From Gnetum montanum (Eukaryota > Streptophyta > Gnetopsida > Gnetales > Gnetaceae): a DNA stretch of 64,000 nt. Made by a program: the position numbers and the translations under genes. Positions 21,417 through 33,989 of the stretch are shown here, piece after piece. Each line of letters starts with the position of its first letter. Positions within the stretch are counted from its first letter, which is position 1. The DNA lies in assembly GCA_015680685.1 (NCBI GenBank), contig MNCI01009225.1:408547-472546 (forward strand), read 5' to 3'. Under the pieces are notes generated by a model, which saw only the letters and a program-made list of their open reading frames with translations, did not search any database and was not told the origin of the DNA.

Positions 21417-21432
21417 TACCCCCACAACTAAA
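21417..21432 (-). other. Polypurine tract of element B
   Basis: The minus strand reads TTTAGTTGTGGGGGTA abutting the 3' LTR. Confidence 0.7.
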
Positions 21433-21602
21433 TAACAATTCGTCCTTGCGTCAGAAAAAATGAGAATGAGTTCAATTGATTACATAGTGAATAGGTATGA
21501 GATTATTGACTTACTAGGAATTACTCATGCTGTAGTGTGGGATTGAACAAAACAAAATTGGGACACAGACATAGAATTACAAAAGGCAAAATTTGTTGGA
21601 AC

Positions 21603-24455
21603 TCATGTGGTTCCTAGCGGTGGTGGCTCCTCCATGGGTTTCTTCCCCTTATCTTGTGCTCTAGGCTTTGGAAATGGATGTCTCTGAAGGATTTCCTGGA
21701 GCTTTCCTTCTTCGGTCCAAGGATCCTATGCCATCCATGCTGATGCTCCAATGTTTGATGGAGTCGACACCTCCCATGGGCACAACAGTTGCAAGAACAT
21801 CTGATTGGCCTTGACATACTAAGCCACAAATAACCATCGTTCCTCTTCATAGGCTTTGGCTTTTTCCTTGCATTCTTGGTAGTCTGTGAGCCATCAAGCC
21901 AAATCCACTACGACATATTTCTATCCTTGGTAGCTGGTCTTGACCACCTCTAATTCAGAATTTGCTAATTCTAATCTCTATAATGTCTTCTTGTGTTTAG
22001 CAAATTCTATTTCATCTTTAGCGTAGGTGGTTGCTACCTGCTTCTCCAATTCTGTTCTCGAGCATCCTTCTGTCAACATGGCTAAGTTGGCATACTGTAG
22101 GTGTGCCAACTTCATGTACACCATGAGATCTTATATATGTGGGTCCTGAATTTTCAGTTTTTCTTGGTGGGGGAAGGCATAAGTATCCAATAGGGCCCGC
22201 CAATCAACATTCTAAGCATTGAGAGTGTTAATATAGGCTTTGGCCATATGGATTTCTTTTTCAATCACCTGTTTGTACATCCCCACCTAATCTCTGAAAT
22301 GTTCCTTAAGCTTCTCATGTCACTTGGCCTCATTTTGCCATGCACTTATTTCAATCATCTTCTTTTGGCGGATCACACATACCTCCTCCATTCAGAGGAT
22401 TTTTTTCTCTCTAGCTAAGCGATTCATATCCTGGTTGACCCTTATTAATTGTTCTCACAATGGCTGAAATTTTTCCTCAAGAACATTCTTTTGTTTTTCT
22501 ACTATGGTCAACAAGAGATTTNTTTTTCCTCAAGAACATTCTTTTGTTTTTCTACTATGGTCAACAAGAGATTTCAGTAGTGAGGTGTTTATTTTCTTCT
22601 TGTGAGACCTTGAGTGCTTTGGCATGTACATATGTTTGAGCTTGTGCCTTGGAAGCATCCCAATTAGCCTTCTCTTTTTCCTTCGCCACTTTTTTATTCT
22701 CTTCCAATAGTTTAGTTAGCTGCTTTGTTTGAAAGGATTCTAGCTGGTTTGTAGGGATAAATTAGGATGGATCCTACTGTGCAACTTGTAGGGTGACAAG
22801 CTTTTCTTGGAGTCTTTTTAACTCCTCCTCTGCATGTTTGACCCTGACCTCTACCATGACCAACTTTCCTTTTGTAGAGATGAGGTCTAACTGTGTTGTT
22901 GTGACATCTTGAAGGATGTCAAACAAGGACGTCATCACTTGTCCTATCTGCAACAACTAATTTAGAATAGCCTCATGATCTGCAGGAGTCATTGAGGGAT
23001 CAACAAAGGCTTGAGCATCATGTGCTCCTATAAAATGTATCAGTGGCATAATAGGGACATTAAATGATTCTTTGATGTGGTTAATGACCACTTCTACTCC
23101 TCCTGCTGCATCCTGGTGTTGCATGACCACTACTATGGTGTCTTCAATAGTTTCTAATTGCACATGAAAAGATGCAGCATTTCTAGAGATCTGTTGTCAC
23201 CAGTGTGATTCCCCTCCTCTCATTTGGATGGACACCTTGTCCTATGCGCGATCAATTGAGACTGTGGGTTGTATGACATCATCAATGACCCTGAAGAGAT
23301 TTGCTTCATCACGGCTTCCCCAACTGACCAATTTAGTGATGGCCCTGAGATGGCTCATTAATGGTCAATAGTCCTACAGTGGTGGTGGTGGTTGGTCTTG
23401 CTGGCCTGTAGGTTTTGTATTGGACCCCACTTCCTGTTGTTGATTAGGCCTTGTGTTTGGAAGTTGGCTAGGCCCTACAGTTTTAGGTGCAGTGGGCCCC
23501 ATCGTCTGTTCTTGCTCAGACTCCAGTGTCTCACCAGCATTTTTCCTTGGGGATAATGGCTTCAGTAATTTAGTAAATGAGGCATTTTGAGCCTTTCTAG
23601 GGACATCATTGGTGTACCCAAAAATTCTAGCACATCAACACAACTTTTTGATTAGGCAAGGAAAAGGAAATGCGAACTTCCCTATCTTACGTTCTTCAAA
23701 CCACCTTAAAATTTTTGTGAGATATAGATGGGGTAGGTTGGCATCAATCTTGTCCATTAAGATGTCACTTCCTCTAGCTACATAGGTGGAAATTCTGTTT
23801 AATCCTTTTTTTGGGAAAATGTGATATGTGCCAATTTTGAAGTAGATCCTCTTTTCAAGTGTGAGTTCTCCATGTGCTTTATCCTCCTTGTCGTACATCC
23901 TTTTTAACCATATCTTATGCACATATGCATTAGATAGAGTGGACAGGTGAGCAACCTTGGGCCTTGTATTTGGAAGATTCAACACTTTTGAAATGGCCTT
24001 GGTAGAGAAATCAACAAAATCCCACCAATATCAATGATGGTGACTTCTTCCTTGTTGTGCCAAAATTGGTACGTCTCCCCTAGGTACCAATCACTAGTCC
24101 TAAAGAGAATATGCCACAGTGGAGACCCTTTAAGCTAGTCTCTAACTACCTTAGGGGAAAATTTAGTGAAAGTTCCAAAATTGAGTTCCACAATCACAGT
24201 TGCTAATGTGGACCTTTCATGAATTGCCTGAACACATTTCAGAGACAACGTGAGATGTTGTCCTTGTTCAGGTGCCCTACCATCTCCACCTTCAACATGC
24301 CCCGATTATGCAATAACAAGAGGTTTTTGATGAATGTTGAATGATTATGCCTCTTTCTCTGCATGTTCTTCGAGAGGCACTTGACCTCTACCTCTCCTTG
24401 GCCATTTGGATGCACCCTAAGAGGATCCTCCTTGTTGTCCTCTTTTAGGGTCCAT
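21603..24455 (-). pseudogene. ORF2 of element B (plant transposon-protein-like domain plus coiled coil)
   Basis: About 950 codons from ATG at 24455-24453 to TGA at 21605-21603, with scattered stops. The N-terminus is basic and Gly/Gln-rich (M-D-P-K-R-G-Q-Q-G-G). The central part (24120-23630) contains W-Y-L-G-E-T-Y-Q-F-W-H-N, then I-S-K-V-L-N-L-P and F-P-F-P-C-L-I-K-K-L-C, which resembles the 'putative plant transposon protein' family (Transposase_32 type). A Pro/Gln segment follows, then roughly 500 residues of heptad-like Glu/Lys/Leu coiled coil ending P-P-L-G-T-T. The start follows a splice-acceptor-like AATTACAG. The function is unknown. The position after gag or pol is that of the env-like ORF of Athila elements, but I see no membrane segment. 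N at 22522 sits inside. Confidence 0.65.
22470..22574. repeat. 52-bp duplication around a single N (assembly join)
   Basis: 22470-22521 equals 22523-22574, with N at 22522. Confidence 0.85.
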
Positions 24456-24511
24456 CTGTAATTAGACAGGACTGATTATTAGTAAGGCTATTTACAAAAT
24501 TAGATTAATAC
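24456..24511 (-). other. Putative 56-bp mini-intron before ORF2 of B
   Basis: Minus strand: GAGCAAG|GTATTAATC, branch-like CTTACTAAT, and AATTACAG|ATG. It is the same length as in C and has the same marks as in A and E. Confidence 0.45.
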
Positions 24512-24770
24512 CTTGCTCCTTGCCCTTAATAGATTCATTTCTTGCTTAGTGTGATTCAGAGTTAGATATTTTCATAAAAATTCCCCTAAAAGTTTTGATA
24601 TTGGGTCCAATTTTGATTAGGTGACTCCAAAAAATAATTTTCATGGTCTGGTTGAAGAAATAAAATTAATTTTTGAAATTTTTTTAGCATTTTTAAGGTC
24701 ACTTACCCTTGATAATATACTTTAAGAAACAATGAATTTTGAAAAAACTATGTGTGACTTGAAGAATACC

Positions 24771-24790
24771 CTTTCCCCATGACTAAGTTA
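24771..24790 (-). other. Internal polypurine-like motif of B
   Basis: The minus strand reads AACTTAGTCATGGGGAAAGG, matching 50627-50640 in C. Confidence 0.45.
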
Positions 24791-24954
24791 AACACTTTGA
24801 GTTTAAGCAAGTTTGACTAAGATGAGAGTCGGAGTGTTAATGAGCAAGTTATTGATGTTTGAATGATAGGAGCATAAGCTAGAAAATTTGTGGAAGAAAA
24901 TTTTAACAACTCCCCTCGCATGAATAGTGAAAAAATGACGTTGATGTGTGTGAG

Positions 24955-25080
24955 GAGGTCCATATATATAGTTTTTATAGATGTGATATCATGTACTTGC
25001 TAGCACGGACCTGATAGCACATCCAACCTAATACTGGGTACCCAATATCGCATTCCTTCTAAAATAGGGTACTTGGCAAA
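24955..25080 (-). promoter_or_regulatory. Internal U3-like promoter of B
   Basis: GATATC-type motifs (GTGATATC near 24982, further decayed copies to 25060) precede CTATATATATGG at about 24960 on the minus strand. The arrangement matches the LTR U3 of the same element and lies about 500 bp upstream of the ORF2 ATG. Confidence 0.5.
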
Positions 25081-25089
25081 ATTGATAAA

Positions 25090-26454
25090 TTTTTGAATTT
25101 CCAAGGTCAAAAATGAAGGATTTAAGGTTTATTTGAAAGATCTAGGATAATGTTAAAGAGACTTGAAGGCACCAGAAGTGTAATGATGCGAAATTTTACA
25201 ATGAAGTTCATGAATAGGGTGAGGAAAAAGGACATGTAGTGGTGCACAGGAATGTTTGAATTAAAATGATGATAAAAAAATATAACTTTAGCAATGCAGT
25301 ACTTGGAATGTATAAGATGATGTGATGATGTGATATAAGTACAAATTACAAAAGCTACACAAGTGGGTGCTCCCCAAAGTAGGTTCCTAACTATCATGCC
25401 CTTATGTAACCACACCTGAAAATGTTTGTAGGCACTAAAAGGGTTAAATGCAATCCACACCAGTTCCACAAAACACACACATGTAGATACCATCGTGATG
25501 AGGTATGAATTCTATGCTACACAAGACACAAGTCAAAAGTACATGAACAACAAGTTGAGACAAATCGTAGAAGGGATTACAGAGATTGGGACATGAGGCA
25601 ACTGATCCTAGACATAATGAATCCTATGTGTAGGGTGTGATTAATGTGTCATTAGCCTGTTACTCCGAGATCAAGACCAATTCCATGCTTCTGATCAGTG
25701 ACAACACATTGTTTCATCTAATGATGGACAACCATAAGAGCACCATGACAACAAGGCATATGATCACTTGGCATTTTGTCCAAAAGAGGAGTGATTTGAA
25801 ATTTCTTTGCAGCACATTCTTCTTTGGTCTTTTCTTGATGTTTTCTTTTCTTTTCTTCTTTTCTTCTTCTACCACTTTGGCACTTTTTTCTTTCCAATAG
25901 TGAATTGGAAAAGCCACCAACCTTTAGGCATGGGTGCATGTCTTTCTAGTGGGACCCCTAGAACAACATTGAGTTTTTTTATTAAGTACCTTTATTACTC
26001 TTACTCCCATTTTTCGTTAGATCTATCAGGACCTTAGTACAACTAGGCTACATGATAGCACCTACATATGTCACCAAAGAGAATCCACAAGTCCCCTTGA
26101 TGTCACACCCTGGCCATTCCCTCTTAGTCCATCATTTTTTGCTCTAGGCATAATGAGCACAAAATTACTTTAAGTTTTAATGATGACAAGAATATCATCG
26201 TACCTAGAGTAGAACCTCTTATTAATAGAATGGGCGTATGGATGTTATGGGCTCACTATCCAAATAATTAGTCACTTGAGACTTGATAGCATAGAACAAC
26301 ACCTTAATCAACAAGTCACATGAGTATTTTATTCACCGATGAGATTACCCTCAAAAAGATAAAACAACAAATTGGAAATGAGAAAATGGAAAACAAAAAA
26401 TTGTAAAATAAAAGAAAAGGAAAAACATTTACTAATTTTTCTTGTTAGAATGAA
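25090..26454 (-). other. Non-coding region after gag in B
   Basis: No gene. It holds the conserved block at 25360-25410 (minus-strand TTTGGGGAGCACCCACTTG), a pyrimidine-rich (plus) stretch at 25830-25890, and GGTGTGACATCAAGGGG near 26090-26110 that is also present in A and C. Confidence 0.5.
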
Positions 26455-28715
26455 GGATATCCCCCATAACTAAACTTTTGAGCATGGATAGAATTAATAA
26501 ATGAAAAATATAGATCCATGCATGTGGAAAATATTGGAGTCTAGTCATATCCAAACCACTAGGTGTATTTTGATGTGGTGGCTAAAATGTACCCAACTTG
26601 GGGTTCACACACTTGATTAAAGTTGGCATAGTGGGGCAAATTATAAGATGTGGGCATGTGATAAGTAGTTGGCCCATTATGGCACCCATGACTGTAAGAT
26701 GGTATGTAAGGATTAATATGTATCCCTACATGGTTATATTGGTTGTTGGAGTGTTGATTGGTGGCCCTAATAAGGTAATAGGAGGTGTTAAGTTCGAGGG
26801 AGAAGATGCATCATAACGCTAGCTTGTGTTGAGTTGGTGGATGCAGTGGTCTTAGAACTGTGCTATCTCTTTCTACGATCATGCCAAAAAAAAGGATGCT
26901 TTCAACATTATGGAGGACCTCCATTGTTGTTGATAGTAGCAACACATGTAACATTCATGGGTTGGTGCTATGGTGCAAAACCTTCTGGCACAATTGGTGA
27001 AAATGTAGAAGAAGGTGAATGATGAGAATATTGAGGTAAGGAGAAGTGCAAGGAACATGAGGGGGTGATTTTTTTGGAGAGGACATGGGTTGATAGTACT
27101 CAGGAGAATGATAATGATGTGGTGAAATAGAGGATGTTGACACAATTGGGGAAATAGGATGCTAAACATAATAAGTGCTTGGGCTCGAATGGTATGAAGG
27201 GTATGACCCGTTTGACGGTGGTCTCCCCCAAAATTGGGGGTTTTGCCACTATGGTTGAACATGGTATTTCTGTACAAAATCTAGATGTAACATTCCTCCC
27301 TAATGCTCATGTAAATGTGACAAGATTGGGCATTGTCCTTTGGGGTGATCGTATAGGCAAATGTCACATTGATACAAGTGATTTATAGTTGAGCTCTTAT
27401 CCTCATTTTTTCAACCTTTCTTTTCGATTGTTACGTGGTGTCCTGTCCTGTTTCTTGGTTTGGCATGGTTCCACTAATAATGTTGGCATATTCTCCACAT
27501 TTTTCATGTATCCATTCCATCATCTTATTGATCTTTTCCCCAATTTCTTCTAGTGATTGTAGTATTGGCAAAGATAATTCCACCTCCATGAGGTGAGCTG
27601 ATTTCTCCTCTTCATGGACCTTTGTTATTTTGTGATTTTGGTCTTATTGAGATCTTTCAATATTCTCCCATTTGGCTATTTCTCCCTATTCCTTTGCTAC
27701 CTACTTAATAAGCTCTTGGAATTGGTGGGTTCGTAGTTCATATAGTTGACCTGGGGCATACATCCCTAGGGTCTCCCTTGTTTCATTATGGAGCCCATCC
27801 ATGATGTGATACATTAGTTGTTCCTCAAAGAACTCATGACCTAGGAAATTGTTTAACAATGAATAATATCTTTCTATGGCCATGTCCAAGGATTCATGTT
27901 GCCCTTGTTTCCACTCTTGTATTTGTCTCCTCAAGGCTAACACTCTTGCATAAGTTTGATATCTTTCCGTGAAGAGTTCTACCATTGTCGGCCAACTACA
28001 AATTGATTTTAGGTTTAAAGACATGTATCATACTTTTTCTTGGCCAACGAGTGTCATAGGAAAGAGCTTAAGCCTTTTCCACCCATTATCAATATTTTTC
28101 CATACATAGGCATCATGGAAGGCTTGTAAATGATGTTGCAAATCTAAATCATAGCCTGGGTAGATGGTTTTCCTTATGATGCTTGCAAGATATTTGAATA
28201 GCCTCTTGTATATGCATTAGGCTCTTACTAGCCAGCAGGGTTTCATCATCACTAGGTAGGTTATGAATTTGTGAGTTGGAACGATGCTTTCTTTATTCAT
28301 GTTGGCATTCCTAACTTTGCCCATGGGTTTGATTTTTATTTCTATGCCAACCCCTTGAGAGATGGTCCTTCGTGTCATGACCTAACATTGAAGGAGCAGA
28401 GGAAGAGAAAGAACTAGAAGACTCTTCATGACTTTTGTAAGTCTCCCAATCATCCCTAGATAAATTCTTGTTAACTATTGAGAAGGTCCTAGGCCTTATG
28501 GGCCCCCTCATTCTATTGGATGTCCCATCCTCACTAGAGGTGTTAGAGTTGGATGATAAGAGTTCTTGAGTACCATTGGGATGTTCATGAACATAGGAGA
28601 CCCTTGCATAAGATTGAGTACTCCAAAATTCATCTTCATCATCATATATTTCATTGGTTCTCTAATGAATTACCTTGCTAGTTTTTGCATTATCATAGTC
28701 TTGTGAGAGAGACAT
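26455..28715 (-). pseudogene. gag of element B
   Basis: ATG at 28715-28713 (M-S-L-S-Q-D). A basic/Ser-rich region, then the capsid part around 27700-28024 (open for 107 codons, with Y-Q-T-Y-A-R-V and E-T-R-E-T-L-G-M-Y), then C-D-I-C-L-Y-D-H-P-K-G-Q-C, a knuckle variant shared with A, then a Pro-rich tail ending at an internal ATGGGGG motif. Stops and shifts are present. No protease motif D-S/T-G is seen, unlike in A. Confidence 0.75.
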
Positions 28716-28828
28716 TGTTGTGAATTGTGTGTGACTTATTTGCTATTACTTTCTTTCTAAAAGATATATCATCAAGGCTTCGTTATAGCAATCTTGGATG
28801 ATGTAACTAATCTAAATAACTAGCACCA

Positions 28829-28846
28829 TCCCTAGCAACAGTGCCA
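28829..28846 (-). other. Primer-binding site of element B
   Basis: TGGCACTGTTGCTAGGGA, four transitions away from the intact site of A. Confidence 0.75.
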
Positions 28847-28847
28847 A

Positions 28848-29704
28848 TGATGAATGGCTAGGTACCCCTATACTCAACCATATGAATACGAGTGTGCATG
28901 CATGATCTCGTCAAACTTTGTAGATACACTAGTTGTGGTATCTAGATAGTTACACATTGATCGCAGTTCGCTGTCTTCCCACATGGACTAGTATTTGCTT
29001 TGTCATGTATGGTTTAGTCCAAAGTGAGGTGAATGATGGGATCCTAAACTAATGCTACTCCTAGAGACGATGGGGAAAAATCTTAATTAAGCTAATGGAC
29101 AATGGAAAATGAAATCTATGTTAACCCTAAGTGTGATGAGCATTCATCTTTAATCATCCGTATGCATTTTGGACCTTTTGTACTACTTCTGGGATTACCA
29201 AGCGCACATTACTTGAGCACTCCTAGATATGCTACTAGGTTACCAAGTAGCTACACTTAAATGTTCATGATTAAGTTGTACTCATTCTGCATTAATCATA
29301 AATGACAATAAAGGAAATATGAACTAAAAAGATAATGATAAATAATTAACAATTAAAGTAATTAAAAGCTAAGTGAATGCTACAATGATGGAGTAATCTC
29401 GATCTTTATTTCTGATCGTATGCATGTCCAAGTATGTCACACTCAAACAAACGTTTCGTATAATTACAATCATCACACTACGGGCATGCACTAGGGAAAG
29501 AACTGAAACAAACTAAAAACTGACAAAAGGACTCTACCCTAAGACTTACCAACTACTACTCCCTCCCTGTGCATCTAAATGTTGTATTTATAGGCTTACA
29601 TAGGAATCACGATATAGTGTATTCGATATCATTATCCAGGCTACGATATTGTGTACCCGATATCAAGGAACCAATATCGGGGCCTAGAAAACCATGATTC
29701 ATCA
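28848..29704 (-). repeat. 5' LTR of element B
   Basis: An 857-bp LTR with ends TGATGAAT...ATTCATCA (8-bp inverted repeat), GATATC-type motifs at 29605-29680 and a TATA box near 29586-29595. Confidence 0.85.
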
Positions 29705-30159
29705 ATCATCTTAGTACCTCTATCCCATCTATGATGGGCTAACCACTAAGCTAGGTGAAGGCTTTAACGATGACTTACTAAGGTTGGCTATCTACTTGAT
29801 GCCATATTTCTGAACATATAATTTTATAGTACCCCTAAGTGGCACATGCCTTAGTACATCCCTTGGATTATAGGTTTCAATAAAATTTTTAAATTAAACT
29901 CATTTAAGCTCATAATTTTCATCCCATTCATGTTTAAATGCTAAAGAGTTGGAATTAAGCTAATTTTGGACTCATGATATTTTTCAATCAAATTCTCATA
30001 ATATCGTTTAAACTCATATAGTATTTCATGACTTGAAAAAAATTAAATAAAACTCATATTTAGAATTATAAAATTGAAATATTTTGAATAATAAGCATTT
30101 TAAATATAAAATTTGCATGATCTTTATCTAATTAGTTTATTAATGAAGAAGAAAAAATT
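29705..30159. other. AT-rich spacer
   Basis: No ORF, RNA or repeat recognised. Confidence 0.4.
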
Positions 30160-30440
30160 TGTATTTAATAGTTTTATTGCTGTAACATAAAGATGTCCTT
30201 TGTCTCCTACTTTTTCAAGGATTTTTATTAATGAACTTGAAGAATGGTTGTATAAAAGGCTAATTCAATTTGTAATTACAATTAAAATACTCCTATCAAA
30301 CTCTTACTTTATGCTAATGATGTTGTCTTAATTTCCAAATCAACAAAAAATTGCAAGAAATACTTAATACTCTTGATGACTTTTATCTACAATCAAGAAT
30401 GAAAGTGAATGTCTAGAAAACAAATTCATGATTTGTAATA
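30160..30440 (+). pseudogene. LINE-2, left part (RT fragment)
   Basis: Frames give C-P-L-S-P-T, then F-I-N-E-L-E-E-W-L-Y and a decayed L-Y-A-D-D site, then the C-L-E-N-K-F-M-I-C-N block that in LINE-1 lies at 19140-19165. The copy resumes at 42470 after the SINE and element E. Confidence 0.7.
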
Positions 30441-30444
30441 CACA

Positions 30445-30565
30445 TAACATGGAGGTGTTAGTTTAGTGGTAAGAGTCTTAGCCTAGAAAACTTAGGTTAG
30501 AGCTTTGATTCTAGTAGGCTACATTGAGTTACAAATAAATAAAATTAAAATTTAAAAATTGGTAT
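30445..30565 (+). repeat. tRNA-derived SINE-like element in LINE-2
   Basis: A-box-like TTAGTTTAGTGGTAAGAG and B-box-like GAGCTTTGATTCTAG at tRNA spacing, then a short A/T-rich body. Similar to 13522-13700. Confidence 0.5.
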
Positions 30566-30570
30566 GAAAT

Positions 30571-30590
30571 TGATGAGCAAAGAATACCCC
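30571..30590 (-). repeat. Stub of the 3' LTR of element E
   Basis: TGATGAGCAAAGAATACCCC matches the inner end of the 5' LTR at 41584. The rest of the LTR, the polypurine tract and the 3' untranslated region are deleted. Confidence 0.75.
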
Positions 30591-33431
30591 TATGCTTCAG
30601 GTGGTGAAGGCTCTTGAGGTTCTAAGGGACCTTCTCCCGCTTCAGGGGCATGCAATGGTTGAGGCTATTGTGGCTATCCTTCTACTACTACAAATTTTTG
30701 TGGAAGATAGAAAGCATTCAACAATTCTTTCATCTTCTCCTCCTTACTCTTGGGATTGTACACGGTCCACATAGCTTCACCAATGTGGGCCAAAATGGTC
30801 ACATCCCAAGGATATGACATTGTTGAAAATAGCTCCTTGACATTGACAAACCAGAAAACAAATTGTTTGTGTTTGATGTCAAATGCCTGATTGCATTTTG
30901 TAATTCTTGGTAGTTGTTATTCTTCTGGCCAAGTTCTCATTAGTTGATTATTGATCAATGAATCTTGCATTGAGAACTTTGAGTTCAATATTTGCAGTCT
31001 CAAGCTTCTACTTAGTCTCCTTATGGTGCTTGAACTCTACCTCATATAACAAGTATGAGTTGGCCACCTTCTTTTCTAAATTTGACCATGACCATTTAGA
31101 ATTTTGCATTTCCAGGTTTGTGTATTGGAGAGTGGTAAGCTACATGTATTCAATCATCTCTTCTATTTAGAACTCCTTCATGTGGACTTTTGCTTTGTTG
31201 TAGGCATTTATCCCATCAATGATAGGTTGCTATACCTCTCTTTCTTATTGGAGGGCTTCATTGAATTTTTCCTTAGCCATCTAAATGTGTTTTTCATTTA
31301 TTTCTTTTTGTAGGCCAACTTGATCTCTGTAGTGATCATTGACTCTCTCAAATTTTTGAGCCTCATTTTTTGAGGTGGTCATTTCAATTGTAGATTTTTG
31401 TCATAAGGTGCAGACTTCCTCCATGGAGAGATTTTTATTCTCAACTATCAATCTCCTAAGCTAAGTGTTCACCCTCACTAGCTACTCCTACTGTTTATGG
31501 ATAAATTCTTGCATTTGTTGTTTCTATGCATCAACATTCTATAGGTGATGATTTTCTATGGTTAACATCTCATTCTCTTGGTGCATCTAGACCAAGTTCT
31601 TTTAAACTAAATATGTTTTGGCCTTAGCCATGGACTAGTCAAAGATGACCATCATCATTCTCACCTCAACTTGTTTGAGTTTTTCTTAAAGTTGTTGAAA
31701 AGATTCATCTCCTGTTAGTGCAAGGTTGAAGAGTGCAGGATTAGCAAAATGGGCCCTTAATTCAGAAACCTCCACAGCCAAGTGTTAGTTTTGTGCTTGA
31801 GCCATTTCGAGTTGTCCTTCTAAAATGATGCACTTGCCCTTTGCTTCAAGTAGCTTTAACTTGGTTTTGATGATATTACCTAAAAAATCAAAGATATCAA
31901 AAATCGTTTGCTTGGTTCCCACTAGTCGGTCCAACAACTCTGCATGCACTCAGTCTTTCACTAATAGTCCTTGTAGATGTCTATACATCTTTGAGTGTAG
32001 AAACATCTAGTATAGGCACCAGAAGTGTGTTCAATGATTCAATGATTCTATCAACAACCACTTCTGCTATTGTCTCTTACTCTTGGTATTGCATCATCAA
32101 GATAGTTGTCCCTTCTCCCTCCTCTAAGCACACTGAAAAGGTAGCATCATTTCTAGATATTTCTAAGAATTGCAATTGTTGCAAGAGAGACATTGTCACC
32201 TCTCTGGCACTAGGATTCAACCTCATAGGTAGCTGCATTATTTGGGCTAAGAATATTGTCCCACCTCCCTACATCTGGCTTATCATTTGAGCCACTTCGT
32301 TGAGGTGACTCATTATAGGATAGTACATAGATGGATCCCCACCACTGGTTTCTACTCACTACTCTAGATCATGCAAGATATGTTCTCAAATTTTGTGTAG
32401 GTACTCAACAGCTACATAGGCCTTCGACGTTGTTTCTTGAGTAGGTGGTAGAGGTGGTGGTGGCTACTTCTCTTCTTTTGATATGACAAGAGTCTTATCT
32501 TTTATCATTTTAGACCAAGAGGCAATGGAATTATGCCAGATCATATCATTGGTGTAGAAAACTATCCTTGCCCTTTTGTAGAATTTTTTGATTAGGCATG
32601 GAAATGATAGGTTTTTCCTTCCACATTCATTCTTCTTCAAACTCTTCTCTATCTCTAGATAGATCAACTATGGAAGGTTAACTAGGAATTTTTTGCTTAG
32701 AGTGGCATAGGCATGGGTGGAGAAGGTTGTCACCTTATTAGGCCTCACCATCAGATTGAGGTGGTAGGCCACTATCTTGAAGTATATTCACTCCATCGGT
32801 GTGAGCATGCTAAACTCCTTATGGTTAGCCCCATAATACCACTAGGTCCACTCCCTTTTGACCTTAGGGTCTACGTACATTACAATTTTTACCAAATGAG
32901 TGCCAGAATCATGTAGACCAAGAGCCTGCATAATCACTTCTACTGAGTAAGATACCTAGATGTCCTTGATTCTCATAGTGGCTCTTGCCTTTCTACTATT
33001 CCAAAAGAGATATGTCTCTTTCATTTACCACTCCCCACTAGTAGTGATGATCGACCACATGGGAGAGCTTTGCCAATGTGTCTTGACTTTTGGTGGAGCA
33101 TGTTTTAAGAATGGTCCAAAGTTTAGTTCTTGGAGAATTAAGTGTTGGATATCATGAGGCTTGATCATATCTATGAAGGCTTGTGTCAGTGTGACCTAAA
33201 GTCTTGGTATAGGCCCAGGTGCCTCTCCTATTTGGAATTTTTTAGTCACAACCTCTTCTTCAAGAATTTGTCAAACAAATTCCACTTTGGGCTCCTTCCA
33301 AATAGGTCCCATTGTGTGAGTTTCTGCTACCTACTCTTGGGCTTGTTCTTCCTGGCCTCTTCTAGTTTTGGGTTGTTATCCCTTGGTTGTGATGGTCCTC
33401 CTTCCTGTGGGCATTTTTTTCTAGGCGCCAT
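30590..33431 (-). pseudogene. ORF2 of element E
   Basis: ATG at 33431-33429 (M-A-P-R-K-K-C-P-Q), directly after GATTACAG. The N-terminus is basic, the central part holds W-Y-Y-G-A-N-H-K-E and F-P-C-L-I-K-K-F (as F-P-F-P-C-L-I-K-K-L-C in B), and the second half is a long coiled coil, clearest at 30950-31900. Many stops. The final TAG at 30592-30590 is formed at the junction with the LTR stub, showing that the deletion ended inside or just after the ORF. About 947 codons, like B and C. Confidence 0.65.
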
Positions 33432-33492
33432 CTGTAATCACAACGTGACCAAGGATTAACACTTAATGTGTAACTTAAAACATTGGGAATAC
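33432..33492 (-). other. Putative 61-bp mini-intron before ORF2 of E
   Basis: GATAAG|GTATTCC, branch-like GTGTTAATC and GATTACAG|ATG on the minus strand. Confidence 0.42.
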
Positions 33493-33849
33493 CTTATCTC
33501 TTGGGGTAGTTACACTTTCCTAAGTTGTGATCATGACTTGGTTTATATTTTATTATTAATTTAATATTAATAATTAATTTTAGGTTTACCAAAGTTCATA
33601 GGAAGGGTTAAACTCTCAAAAATTGATGGTTTAATGTTATTCTATTCATTAACCCTTTAGGGGAGCTAGAAAAATTTTTAAAAAATTTTGTTAGAAATTG
33701 CAAGGTTTGTGGCTCCAATGACTAAGAGCTTACCTTTGGTAGCTACAAGATCAGAGAACAAAGTGATTTGGATAAATGGTGTGAAAGTTATGGGCTTTGA
33801 AAAATTGCAAAAACTCCCTTATTGTTTTGAAGCAAATGAGAAAATATTT

Positions 33850-33950
33850 CAAAGTGTTGGATGGTATTTATAGAATTTTTGGGTTGTGTCAATAGGGCCT
33901 AGTCAATGAGGTTGAGTTGACATAGTTGTTAACCATCGTTGACTTTGTCA
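33850..33950 (-). promoter_or_regulatory. Internal U3-like promoter of E
   Basis: CATTGACTAGGCCCTATTGACA, read on the minus strand in two parts, lies just before CTATAAATACC (33863-33873). The E/D/H LTRs have CATCGATG/GTTGACA, GGCC and CTATAAATAC in the same order. About 430 bp upstream of the ORF2 ATG. Confidence 0.45.
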
Positions 33951-33989
33951 AAAGTAATAAAAAATAAGAAGTCTTTAAGTGAAATTTGG

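Larger units (their letters stand above)
20502..29704 (-). mobile_element. Element B: non-autonomous gag + ORF2 LTR retrotransposon
   Basis: Two LTRs of equal length (857 bp once a 58-bp assembly duplication is removed) enclose a primer site, a broken gag, about 2 kb of non-coding DNA and a broken ORF2. No protease, RT, RNase H or integrase is visible. The GATATC-type U3 groups it with A and C, and C is its closest relative in layout. A target duplication was not found. Confidence 0.85.

Noticed and set aside
25637-26037. Overlapping ORFs on both strands rich in Phe or Lys
   Set aside because: They come from a low-complexity pyrimidine stretch that is the counterpart of the purine-rich block in A and C.
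20497-29709. Target-site duplication for element B
   Set aside because: The left LTR end is too decayed. No convincing 5-bp match to ATCAT at 29705 was found.
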